Below are positions 43,029-50,540 of a stretch of DNA of 50,540 nt, in pieces. Each line of letters opens with the position of its first letter. The first letter of the stretch is position 1. The notes under the pieces were generated by a model. The model saw only the letters and a program-made list of their open reading frames with translations, was not told the origin of the DNA and did no database searches. The translations under genes and the position numbers were made by a program. Location of the stretch: the NCBI GenBank assembly GCA_903828975.1, contig CAIKOD010000078.1:1-50540 (forward strand), read 5' to 3'. The stretch comes from an uncultured Methanomicrobiales archaeon (lineage in GTDB: Archaea > Halobacteriota > Methanomicrobia > Methanomicrobiales > Methanospirillaceae).

Positions 43029-43877
43029 TTAAATATTTCCTCTCATACCCCCGACTGGTTTTGGGGCAAATGCGTTTTCAATCAGTTCCTTTGAATAGGC
43101 CTCCGGTACATTCCCTGTCGTTGCATAGAGATAGAGCGCAGTATTGTATACACCCTGCAGGCTCGATCCGATCACCATCAGTATTGCAAGGTAGATGATA
43201 AAAACAGCCAGCAAAACGAGGAACAATGGGAAAATCCCGGACATCAGGGCGAGAAAAACCGGGATTAACCCGGTGATCCCGAGAAGTACAAAGACGATCC
43301 CGATTGACACCTGGCCGACAAGGGTCTCTCCCCAGGTCTTACGGAACAGCGAGGCTGACTGCTGTATTGCCTCCAGTGGTCCTTTCTCCTCAAAAATCAT
43401 CACGGGAATGGCAAAGTACGTGACCAGGCTCCACGCTGCTCCGATAAGCCCGATGATGATCTGCCCGATAAACCCTGCCCTTTCCTGGAGCAAATGTAAT
43501 ACAAGCCCGATTGTCGCAGAGATCATTGCCCAGATGAATATGGGTCCGAGATGAGCGTTTGCGTTCCTGATACCGTCCATAAACACCGGGTTTCCCCCGG
43601 TCAGGCGTATCCTTGCGCAGGTGATCAGGGCGGTATTGAAATAGATCACGACAAAGTAACAGAGCAGGTAGAAGAGGAAAAGACCAACGAGGAGGAGACC
43701 CCCTGAGAAGGCCGGCCTGCTATCTCCCATGAACAGGATCGGTAACACGAATGAAATAAGGATGAATAGCAATGCAATACCTGAAAGCACCGGGAAAAGG
43801 AGGATCTCCCTATCCAGGGAAAGTACCCTCCAGCTCTCCTTAATGAGGCTAAAACTCCTTGAAACGGATTCAAACAT
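43029..43877 (-). CDS. DUF6159-family membrane protein
   Basis: Polytopic protein of 282 aa with about six helices. It begins with the amphipathic MFESVSRSFSLIKESWRVL that opens this family and has VMIFEEKGPLEAIQQSASLFRKTWGE in the middle, a cytosolic loop shared with DUF4013/glycerophosphodiester-type membrane proteins. Function unknown. Monocistronic, divergent from the PAPS reductase-like gene. Confidence 0.75.
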   Translation of the reverse strand: MFESVSRSFSLIKESWRVLSLDREILLFPVLSGIALLFILISFVLPILFMGDSRPAFSGGLLLVGLFLFYLLCYFVVIYFNTALITCARIRLTGGNPVFMDGIRNANAHLGPIFIWAMISATIGLVLHLLQERAGFIGQIIIGLIGAAWSLVTYFAIPVMIFEEKGPLEAIQQSASLFRKTWGETLVGQVSIGIVFVLLGITGLIPVFLALMSGIFPLFLVLLAVFIIYLAILMVIGSSLQGVYNTALYLYATTGNVPEAYSKELIENAFAPKPVGGMRGNI

Positions 43878-43961
43878 ACATGATCATGTTGTCAGGGGGA
43901 GTGATAAGAATAACCAGGAAAATCCTTTCGGCCCTGCCCCGGACTGTTGTATGATCCTCTC

Positions 43962-43970
43962 CATATTTAT
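43962..43970 (+). promoter_or_regulatory. TATA box of the PAPS reductase-like gene
   Basis: CATATTTAT centred 31 bp before the ATG at 43997, so the transcript would be nearly leaderless. Confidence 0.45.
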
Positions 43971-43996
43971 CCTCCTGCTTCGAATAGTACGCGAGA

Positions 43997-45445
43997 ATGC
44001 GCCCGTCTTATCTTGGAAAAATACTGCTCCGGTGGTGTGATTCATGCCACACCCCGGTGATGTCGCGTCAGTGCGCCTGCGGGGCATTCACCCGTGAGGT
44101 GCCGGTTACACCGCCGGGGGATGCCCGGCCCGCGTTCATATATGATATCGATCTCATCAACAGGGTTTTTTCTGATCATTTCGGTGCCACTTTAATCCCC
44201 CCCGGGCACATCGCCCTCCTGAATAAAGTCCCTGACCCGGACCGGATGGAGGAGATCGTGGTAGCGGGTGCCGTGGCCGGGTCCATCCGCTATATGCCGG
44301 AAAAGCGGGTATGGGAGCCGATCCCCCGGCCTGAAGCAGCTGCATTGCTAAAACCAACGAAGCGCTTCGTAATTGTTGATGACGGTGCCAAAAAATCACT
44401 TCTGGAAGGAGCAAGTGTGCTCAGGCCGGGACTAGTGCATATTGACCCCTTGGTGGATGCAGGGGACGAGGTCTTTGTTTTCACGCGTTCCGGTGAGTGT
44501 GCCGGTGTCGGAAGGGCGAAGGTTGATGCCGCCACGGCTGAATCGATGGAACGGGGTGCAATTGTAAGGACGCGAAGGAATGTACAGTCCGATGTAATAC
44601 CCGGGCAGGCGACATGGGAAGATGCTGTCAGGGCGAATTCAGTCGTCCTTGAAAAAGCCGAGGCAGCAGCGGTCCAGTTTATCCACGAGGTCACAGAGAG
44701 AAACCCGCTCCCGGTCAATGTCTCGTTCTCAGGTGGCAAGGACAGCCTTGCCACGCTTCTCGTGGTGATGAAAGCGATTGGAAAGGTGCCAATACTTTTC
44801 GCCGACACGGGCCTTGAGTTTCCAGAGACATACAAGTGCGTGGAGGACACGATCGAACATTACGGGCTTAAAGCGGTCAGGTGTTCAGGGGAGAAGGAGT
44901 TCTGGGATACGTTTGCCCGGCAGGGGCCACCTGCAGTCGATTACCGCTGGTGCTGCGGTGTCTGTAAACTGAAACCGGTAAAACGGGCTATATCTGAGGA
45001 ATGGGGTGAATGCCTCTCTTTCATTGGTCAGCGGAAATATGAGTCATTTAAGCGGGCAACATCAAACCGTGTCTGGCGGAACAGCAATGTCCGGAACCAG
45101 CTCTCTGCGGCACCGATACAGAACTGGACTGCCATGCACGTCTGGCTGTATATCTTCCAGGAAAAAGGACCTTACAATGTTCTCTATGAGCAGGGACTAG
45201 ACCGGATCGGCTGTTTTATGTGTCCGTCCAGTGATATTGCAGTGCTTGAAGAGATCGGGAACAAACACCCGGAACTGATGGAGTCATGGAGTAACCATCT
45301 CGAGGAATGGCGAAAAAATCACGGACTGCCACCGGAGTGGACCACGCAGAGCAGGTGGCGTAAAAAAGACCAGGGAATCGTAGTCCCCGCCTCAGGCAGG
45401 GATATCGAAGGAGATATGGCAGATGAAGAAGATAGCAATTGTTGA
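43997..45445 (+). CDS. zinc-ribbon/PUA/PAPS reductase-like (adenine nucleotide alpha-hydrolase) protein
   Basis: 482 aa. Residues 13-28 form a zinc ribbon (CDSC...CACG). A PUA RNA-binding domain lies at about 110-195. The PP-loop ATPase SFSGGKDSLATLL is near residue 243. Further on are CCGVCKLKP and CFMCPS, cysteines that may hold a cluster or carry sulfur. The family is widespread in methanogens, often labelled phosphoadenosine phosphosulfate reductase. The PUA domain and PP-loop together suggest RNA modification or thiolation instead (inference). Its last 23 bp overlap hisH. Confidence 0.85.
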   Translation: MRPSYLGKILLRWCDSCHTPVMSRQCACGAFTREVPVTPPGDARPAFIYDIDLINRVFSDHFGATLIPPGHIALLNKVPDPDRMEEIVVAGAVAGSIRYMPEKRVWEPIPRPEAAALLKPTKRFVIVDDGAKKSLLEGASVLRPGLVHIDPLVDAGDEVFVFTRSGECAGVGRAKVDAATAESMERGAIVRTRRNVQSDVIPGQATWEDAVRANSVVLEKAEAAAVQFIHEVTERNPLPVNVSFSGGKDSLATLLVVMKAIGKVPILFADTGLEFPETYKCVEDTIEHYGLKAVRCSGEKEFWDTFARQGPPAVDYRWCCGVCKLKPVKRAISEEWGECLSFIGQRKYESFKRATSNRVWRNSNVRNQLSAAPIQNWTAMHVWLYIFQEKGPYNVLYEQGLDRIGCFMCPSSDIAVLEEIGNKHPELMESWSNHLEEWRKNHGLPPEWTTQSRWRKKDQGIVVPASGRDIEGDMADEEDSNC

Positions 45446-46028
45446 TTACGGGCTTGGCAACCTGAGAAGTGTCAAGAAAGGTCTTGAAAAAGCCGGGGCT
45501 TCACCGTTCATCACAGCTGATGCAGGGGAGATCGGCTCAGCTGACGGGATCGTCCTCCCAGGAGTTGGGGCTTTTCGTGAGGGTATGGACCAGCTCGGCG
45601 AACTCCGTGACGCGGTGATCGGAAGTTCGAGAGAGGTCCCTCTGCTTGGGATATGCCTTGGTATGCAGATGCTGATGGAATTTTCCGAGGAGCACGGGCT
45701 TCACAAGGGGCTCGCCCTTGTACCGGGGACTGTCAGAAAATTTCCACACCAGCCCGGGTACAAGGTACCCCAGATGGGGTGGAACCAGGTACGTCTGGAA
45801 CAACCTGACCACCCTCTCTTCGCCGGTTTTCCAATGGAGGAATTTATGTATTTTGTCCACTCCTACTACGCGGACACCCTCCCTGAATATACCCTGACGA
45901 CCACGGACTATATCTGCCGCTTTGCATCGACCATCCATAACGGTAATGTCTTTGGTGTCCAGTTCCACCCGGAAAAGAGCGGGATAAAAGGTCTCCGTAT
46001 ATTGTCAAATTATATCGGGATGTGCTGA
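45423..46028 (+). CDS. hisH: imidazole glycerol phosphate synthase, glutaminase subunit HisH
   Basis: Class I glutamine amidotransferase that feeds ammonia to HisF in histidine synthesis. 201 aa. Seen: IVDYGLGNLRSVKKGLEKAG, the oxyanion loop LPGVGAF, nucleophile Cys78 in LLGICLGMQML, and His/Glu in QFHPEKSG near the C terminus. Start has GGAG about 10 bp upstream and lies inside the preceding gene, so they are co-transcribed. No other his gene is in the window. Confidence 0.94.
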   Translation: MKKIAIVDYGLGNLRSVKKGLEKAGASPFITADAGEIGSADGIVLPGVGAFREGMDQLGELRDAVIGSSREVPLLGICLGMQMLMEFSEEHGLHKGLALVPGTVRKFPHQPGYKVPQMGWNQVRLEQPDHPLFAGFPMEEFMYFVHSYYADTLPEYTLTTTDYICRFASTIHNGNVFGVQFHPEKSGIKGLRILSNYIGMC

Positions 46029-46056
46029 CCCTAAAAACACCTGGCGGTCTAACCTC

Positions 46057-46064
46057 TTTTTTTT
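46057..46064 (+). terminator. T-tract terminator after hisH
   Basis: Eight Ts about 30 bp past the hisH stop, followed by five more at 46072-46076. Confidence 0.5.
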
Positions 46065-46194
46065 GGCATTATTTTTGAACGCACAACAGTCCGTTGCCTG
46101 GGAAATTTCCCCTGCGCATGAGAATGGTAAAACGGTGGATGTAAAACGTGGCTTATCCAGAAACCATTTACCTTCATACTGCCACCTGATCAGT

Positions 46195-47031
46195 ATGAAA
46201 AAGATCGCATTAATTGTATTACTCGTGATGGTATGCGTTGTGGGTGTGGCATCCGCATATGTGCTTACGATCGATTGTCCTGCGAAACTCCCGGTTGGTG
46301 CACCCCTTCCTGTCACAGGGACGACCACGTTTCCTGCAGGGACTACGATTGACCTCTCATTCTCCAGTTCAGGCCAGACCTCAAACCAGGTAAGCAGTAT
46401 TCCGGTAACGATCGGAGAGGATAAAAACTTCAATGTCGTTTTCGAGACAACCGGTCTGAAAGGTGGCATGTATAAGGTAGAAGCAATCCCCCGTGGGGAC
46501 TACCAGAACAAACTCAGCTCGGATTCCGTGACAATTCGGGTAATTGAACTTGTCGACCGTTCAGATATGCTCCACGTCACCAGCCCGACCAACCAGGTCA
46601 TTCCGAATGCACTCCTTATTGAAGGGTATATTTCACAGGCAGGTAACTCAGGTGTTAAAGTCGATGTGATCGGCCCTCTTGGAAAGGTCTTCGGGCCTGC
46701 GTATATTGCAACAGCAACCAGGGGTGGAAGCCAGGACGGGTACTTCTCGCAATATATCCCGGTTGAAGAACCAGGTAACTATAATGCACGGTTTGCTGAC
46801 AGTACCGGGTATATCGGGGAGAAAACATTTGGTGTTAAAGCAACAGTAACCCCCATCCCTGTGGTCACGACTGAAGGGACACTTATGTTCACACCGACTC
46901 CAACCACTCCACGGCCAGTGCAGACAAAAACACCGGTACCAACCCCAACCAAATCCGGGGCACCTGTGTTCGGGATTATCGGAGGCCTTGGTGTTGCCGG
47001 GTTCCTGATGCTCCGTAGATATAACCGTTAA
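46195..47031 (+). CDS. secreted, C-terminally anchored surface protein
   Basis: 278 aa from ATG 46195; the frame runs back to 46063 but the signal peptide begins MKKIALIVLLVMVCVVGVASA. The ectodomain (about 22-215) has two beta-sandwich-like repeats starting LTIDCPAKLPVG and LHVTSPTNQVIPN. A Thr/Pro-rich stalk follows (about 225-252: TPTPTTPRPV, TPVPTPTKS), then a transmembrane helix GIIGGLGVAGFLML and a basic end RRYNR. This layout matches archaeal CTERM-type surface proteins, though the PGF motif itself is absent. Often such stalks are glycosylated. Ligand unknown. Confidence 0.75.
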   Translation: MKKIALIVLLVMVCVVGVASAYVLTIDCPAKLPVGAPLPVTGTTTFPAGTTIDLSFSSSGQTSNQVSSIPVTIGEDKNFNVVFETTGLKGGMYKVEAIPRGDYQNKLSSDSVTIRVIELVDRSDMLHVTSPTNQVIPNALLIEGYISQAGNSGVKVDVIGPLGKVFGPAYIATATRGGSQDGYFSQYIPVEEPGNYNARFADSTGYIGEKTFGVKATVTPIPVVTTEGTLMFTPTPTTPRPVQTKTPVPTPTKSGAPVFGIIGGLGVAGFLMLRRYNR

Positions 47032-47063
47032 AAGCAGAAATAACCAGAATAACCGGGATCTAT

Positions 47064-47072
47064 CTTTTTTTT
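47064..47072 (+). terminator. T-tract between converging genes
   Basis: Run of nine Ts, 33 bp after the stop of the surface protein gene and 14 bp before the stop of the converging regulator gene. Confidence 0.45.
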
Positions 47073-47085
47073 CAGATGTTACGAA

Positions 47086-47883
47086 TCAGCCACCCTGATT
47101 CTTTCGCCTCTGGATGAGTTCATAGAGGACGAGTACTGCAATTACCAGGCATCCGCCGAGGAAAAAAGCGATAAGGACCTCCTGAACAGGGTATGCCGCA
47201 GGTGCAATAACCTTGATCTGTAGCTGGTTAGAAACGGTTTCAGGAGCGTAACCAGGAACGCTCGTCACAATATCCTTCAGATCCAAGGCCCGTGAACCGT
47301 TTTCTGCTACAAGTCCAACTCCCTGTGCACCGGCGTTCCCTGACAATAACGGGGCTGATGGTGCGGCGGGCAGCGCCTCGATCCCGGATTTTTTCAATTC
47401 ATTATCGAGTGTGGGAGGAGTCCCTGTAAGCGCTACTACCTGCAGGACTGCCCCAATCACTACCGTTGCAACTGCAATAAATCCAAAGAGCGAGGCATAC
47501 TTCAGGAGCAGTGCCTTTACATTTGTTACCCTTGGCGTGACGATGAGGAGCTGGTCCTTGAGGCCGTATACCTTTACTTCCCTCCCTTTCACGCTGTATT
47601 TCGTTTTTATTACCTCTATCAGGCCGGCATCGAGGAGGTTTTCAATATGGTACTTCGCCGTACCCATGGGAATACCGAGCTGGTCAGTCACCTCGGTGGA
47701 TGTTTTCGGGCCCGTGTTTAAAAGCTGGAGGATATCGCCCGCTGTCTGGCTCCCCATCGCCTTCGCAATTTTTTGTGCCTGTTCGCCCCCGGGTTCGAGG
47801 ACGATAACTTCCCTCGCATCCGGCAGGGGGCCTGTATCTGTCCCGCCCGGACCATCTGCACCCGGTATCGTGTCGTCTGGCAT
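47086..47883 (-). CDS. membrane-bound winged-helix transcriptional regulator
   Basis: 265 aa. Residues about 30-115 are an ArsR-like winged helix (SQTAGDILQLLNTGPKTSTE, then GTAKYHIENLLDAGLIE as recognition helix). A transmembrane helix at about 128-152 leads to an external loop of roughly 75 residues rich in Ala, Pro and Gly, and a second helix at about 235-257 with basic end RRKNQ. A one-component sensor of the envelope is likely. Starts 8 bp after the alaS stop and may be co-transcribed. It faces the surface protein gene. Confidence 0.8.
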   Translation of the reverse strand: MPDDTIPGADGPGGTDTGPLPDAREVIVLEPGGEQAQKIAKAMGSQTAGDILQLLNTGPKTSTEVTDQLGIPMGTAKYHIENLLDAGLIEVIKTKYSVKGREVKVYGLKDQLLIVTPRVTNVKALLLKYASLFGFIAVATVVIGAVLQVVALTGTPPTLDNELKKSGIEALPAAPSAPLLSGNAGAQGVGLVAENGSRALDLKDIVTSVPGYAPETVSNQLQIKVIAPAAYPVQEVLIAFFLGGCLVIAVLVLYELIQRRKNQGG

Positions 47884-47891
47884 AAGGCAAA

Positions 47892-50540
47892 TTAACCGTT
47901 GAGGGCAGCCGTGATCCTCTCACGCCCGACCTTGGTGGCAAGATCAATCTGTTCGACCGCAGGCCCTCCCCCTCGTCCGAGAGCCGGAGTACCGCCGCCC
48001 TTCCCTCCCAGAAGCCCCGATACCTGTGCGATTATCTCCCCGGCATTCACCGATGAGGTGCCTGAGGTGATTACGGCATCCACGCGTTCACTGTTTTTCG
48101 ACAGGAAGAACGCAACACCACCCTTCCCTGATACCTGTACTGCAATGGCCGTCAGGTCCTTCGCCGGAAGGTCGAGGCGCCTGACCACTACCGGTACACC
48201 ATTAATCATCTCCGGCTGGATTTGGGCGATCTCAAGTTCAACGATCTTTTGAGAGAGTTTTTCATTCTCCTTTTTCTGGTCTTTCCACTCGTTAAAGAAC
48301 CGCTGCGATGTGGCCGGCAGGTTGTCCTGCTGGACTGAGAACACATCTGCCGAACTGTTCACGATCTCCTCGAGGTGATGCATCCATGCAAGGGCTGCAA
48401 GTCCTGCTGAGAACTCCAGGCGTTCGATCCCGTCCTGGATATGCTCCACCCGCATAATCTTGATCATGCCTATCTGGCCCGTGCTCATACAATGAGTCCC
48501 TGCACACGCCTCGATGTCTCCGGCGACAGATACGATACGGAGCTCCCTGCCCGGGGGCACCCCGCCCTGGTAGAGGGAGAACCCGTACGACTGCTCGGCC
48601 TTGACACGGTCCTCGAACCTGATATCGATACAGGTATCGGCAAGGACCATCCGGTTTGCAGCCATCTCAATTTTATGCAACTCGTCGGGTGTGATATGCC
48701 GGAAATGACGGATATCAATCCTCGAACTTTCAACCCCCTTCTGTGCACCTGCCTGGTGGATATGGGCCCCGAGCACCTCTTTTGATGCCCTGAGCAGCAG
48801 GTGGGTTGCGGTATGGTGGCGCATCAGTGACCAGCGCCGTTCTTCGTCGACGATCCCTTTTACGCGGTCACCCCGCCTGAGAATGCCCCCCTCGAGTTTA
48901 TGGAGGATCACATCGCCGATCTTGACAACCCTGTTGACCCTGACCATGTTCTCCTGGGTAATGAGCATCCCGGTATCGGCAGGCTGGCCGCCCCCCTCGG
49001 GGTAGAAGAGTGTATGGTCCATCACGACGAATCCATCAAAGAAATCGATTACAACTGCCTCGAATTCGGTATTGCAGGGCTGGTCGTAGTAGAGTTTCCC
49101 GGTGGCAGGGAGGCCCCTGATACGGGCCTGGTACTTTGCGAACGGGTCTTCTGCGACTTCAACATCTGATTCGGAGTGCATGTCCGCAATATGCGAGTAG
49201 AAATTGTCAGGCAGGTCAACCACGGCCCCCTCTTTCTGCGCAATTTCCTTTATCATGTCCGGTGGGATTCCATGGGAATCGTAGAGCGTGATCACCTCCC
49301 TGAGGGGTACCCGTTCTGATTTTGCCTTGTAGGTCCGGGCCACTCTCTGGACAATTTTTGAACCGCGTTCTAGAGTATGGGAATATTTCTCCACCTCGCG
49401 TTCGATGATCTCCCTGATGACCAGGACGTCCTGTTCAAACTGCCCGGGTCCGATAATTCTTATCTGTTCCTCTACGAGGTCGGCAAGCCCGTCTTTTATG
49501 GAGAGGTCGTTCATCATCCGCAGCGTCCTCCTGATGACAAGCCGTGCAAGGTACCCTTCACGGACATTGGATGGAACGATGCAGTCACCGAGCATGTAGG
49601 CAAGACACCGGGTATGGTCAACGATTGCATACACCTTCTCGATTGGGGCGATCATGCGGTCGAGCTTGTCGGGAGGGACATTAATCGCAGAAGCGACCTT
49701 ATTCCTGAGCTGGAAAAGGTTTGTCCCGGAAATATCACCGAGCAGGCCGGCATACCTGGCATTGAGGGAGAGGATTTTTGTATATTCGGCATCGTCGAGC
49801 AGGTGTTCCATTCCTGCTGCTTCCATGACCCGTGAGACCATTTCCGGGAAGACTGCATCGTAGATGGTCGGGGAACCGCGGGACGCCCATACAAAACGCT
49901 CCAGCCCGTAACCGGTATCCACGATCCAGCTCTTCATCGGGTAGTACATCTCCCCGTTCAGGTCGATCCCCGGGGCATCCGTCTTCTGCCGTCCGAGGTT
50001 CATGAAGACGAGGGTGGCGACCTCGAGTCCGCCGATCAGAACCTCGACACTCGGACCTGCGTTCCCTCCGCCTATCCACGGGTGTTCCTTGTAGGTGACC
50101 TTTTGCAGGTCACCGCCAATGGATTTTATAAACTCGTCACAGAGTTCAACCGTGCGATCTTTCCAGTATATCTCCGTATCCTGGCTGTTGAATGCGTGGT
50201 GTGCCATCATCTCGAACTGGGTCAAGTGCCTGCCAGACCTTCCGACTGAATCAAGGTCATTTAACCTGATGCATGGCTGTGAAATTGTGAGCGGGTTTGC
50301 CGGTGGGGGGACGATCCCTGCGGTAACATATGGCTGGAAATCAGCAATTGACGCAATAGTGAGGTAGATATCATCCCTCCATCGTGCTACAACCGGGTAC
50401 CGTTCAATCCGGGTATGCCCGTTTCTCTCGAAGAACGAGAGGAATGCCTCCCTCATCTCATCCAGGGAATGCCGCCGGAATACCGGGTTTCCTATAAAAC
50501 TATACGGTTCGCAGGGGGCATCGCCGCAGATCTCGCGGGC
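47892..50540 (-). CDS. alaS: alanyl-tRNA synthetase (5' end beyond the window)
   Basis: Charges tRNA-Ala. 882 residues are visible; the frame is still open at the right edge, so the true start lies beyond it. The ATG at 50456 is internal: the 28 codons before it encode EICGDAPCEPYSFIGNP, part of the archaeal N-terminal region with its cysteines. Seen: the class II core (ARWRDDIYLTIASI, DTGYGLERFVW), the editing domain with HHTATHLLL and CAGTHCMSTG, which hold the zinc ligands, and a C-terminal glycine-rich DHHA1 part (GKGGGTPALGRGGG). Complete archaeal proteins are near 910 aa. Confidence 0.95.
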   Translation of the reverse strand, partial: AREICGDAPCEPYSFIGNPVFRRHSLDEMREAFLSFFERNGHTRIERYPVVARWRDDIYLTIASIADFQPYVTAGIVPPPANPLTISQPCIRLNDLDSVGRSGRHLTQFEMMAHHAFNSQDTEIYWKDRTVELCDEFIKSIGGDLQKVTYKEHPWIGGGNAGPSVEVLIGGLEVATLVFMNLGRQKTDAPGIDLNGEMYYPMKSWIVDTGYGLERFVWASRGSPTIYDAVFPEMVSRVMEAAGMEHLLDDAEYTKILSLNARYAGLLGDISGTNLFQLRNKVASAINVPPDKLDRMIAPIEKVYAIVDHTRCLAYMLGDCIVPSNVREGYLARLVIRRTLRMMNDLSIKDGLADLVEEQIRIIGPGQFEQDVLVIREIIEREVEKYSHTLERGSKIVQRVARTYKAKSERVPLREVITLYDSHGIPPDMIKEIAQKEGAVVDLPDNFYSHIADMHSESDVEVAEDPFAKYQARIRGLPATGKLYYDQPCNTEFEAVVIDFFDGFVVMDHTLFYPEGGGQPADTGMLITQENMVRVNRVVKIGDVILHKLEGGILRRGDRVKGIVDEERRWSLMRHHTATHLLLRASKEVLGAHIHQAGAQKGVESSRIDIRHFRHITPDELHKIEMAANRMVLADTCIDIRFEDRVKAEQSYGFSLYQGGVPPGRELRIVSVAGDIEACAGTHCMSTGQIGMIKIMRVEHIQDGIERLEFSAGLAALAWMHHLEEIVNSSADVFSVQQDNLPATSQRFFNEWKDQKKENEKLSQKIVELEIAQIQPEMINGVPVVVRRLDLPAKDLTAIAVQVSGKGGVAFFLSKNSERVDAVITSGTSSVNAGEIIAQVSGLLGGKGGGTPALGRGGGPAVEQIDLATKVGRERITAALNG

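Overview
The window is a stretch of archaeal chromosome, most likely from a methanogen of the Methanomicrobiales (moderate confidence). This rests on a complete-looking anaerobic cobalamin branch with cbiD and cbiG, tetrapyrrole synthesis from glutamyl-tRNA, an archaeal-type alanyl-tRNA synthetase, TATA-box promoters with U-tract terminators, small lipoproteins, and a secreted protein with a Thr/Pro-rich stalk and C-terminal anchor. No viral or plasmid block is visible; gene order and codon use look chromosomal. Layout: 1-2.6 kb, a two-gene 2-oxoacid:ferredoxin oxidoreductase (gamma-alpha fusion plus beta). 3.1-12.7 kb, mixed genes: a UPF0316 membrane protein, an aldehyde dehydrogenase broken by an in-frame TAA, a HAD hydrolase, a lipoprotein, an ETHE1-like metallo-beta-lactamase/double-rhodanese protein, a flavin-binding split-barrel protein, a DUF255 thioredoxin-fold protein and a cyclophilin. 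12.9-19.0 kb, DNA repair: mutS, mutL, a lipoprotein and a MutY-like glycosylase. 20.6-24.1 kb, a bacterial-type non-homologous end-joining operon (LigD-type polymerase, Ku, and a ligase fused to a C-terminal 3'-phosphoesterase). 24.8-36.8 kb, fourteen minus-strand genes for tetrapyrrole and cobalamin synthesis: the met8-like gene, hemA, hemB, hemL, hemC and cobA lead from glutamyl-tRNA to precorrin-2/sirohydrochlorin, then cbiT, L, F, G, H, C, D, E build the corrin ring; hemD and the cobalt chelatase are not in the window. 37.2-50.5 kb, tRNA-Gly(GCC), corA, a glycosyltransferase, a UPF0104 flippase-like protein, two small unknown genes, a DUF6159 membrane protein, a PUA/PAPS-reductase-like protein overlapping hisH, a secreted anchored protein, a membrane-bound winged-helix regulator, and alaS, which runs off the right edge. 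The most striking feature is not a gene. Seven intergenic copies of one repeat family (2584-2977, 3869-4131, 19031-19293, 20184-20617, 24499-24759, 37413-37804, 41408-41876; together about 4.9% of the window) share terminal inverted repeats of the form GGCTYTGTTGAAA. Several are flanked by 8-bp target duplications: perfect in the copy at 41408, 7 of 8 in those at 20184 and 37413, 6 of 8 in that at 2584. They carry no transposase, but all share a core of about 150 bp with GC-rich hairpins, ending in most copies in a T-tract. They look like non-autonomous (MITE-like) elements that may also make or terminate RNA. They occur as a short form of about 262 bp and longer forms of 392-469 bp with an added second module.
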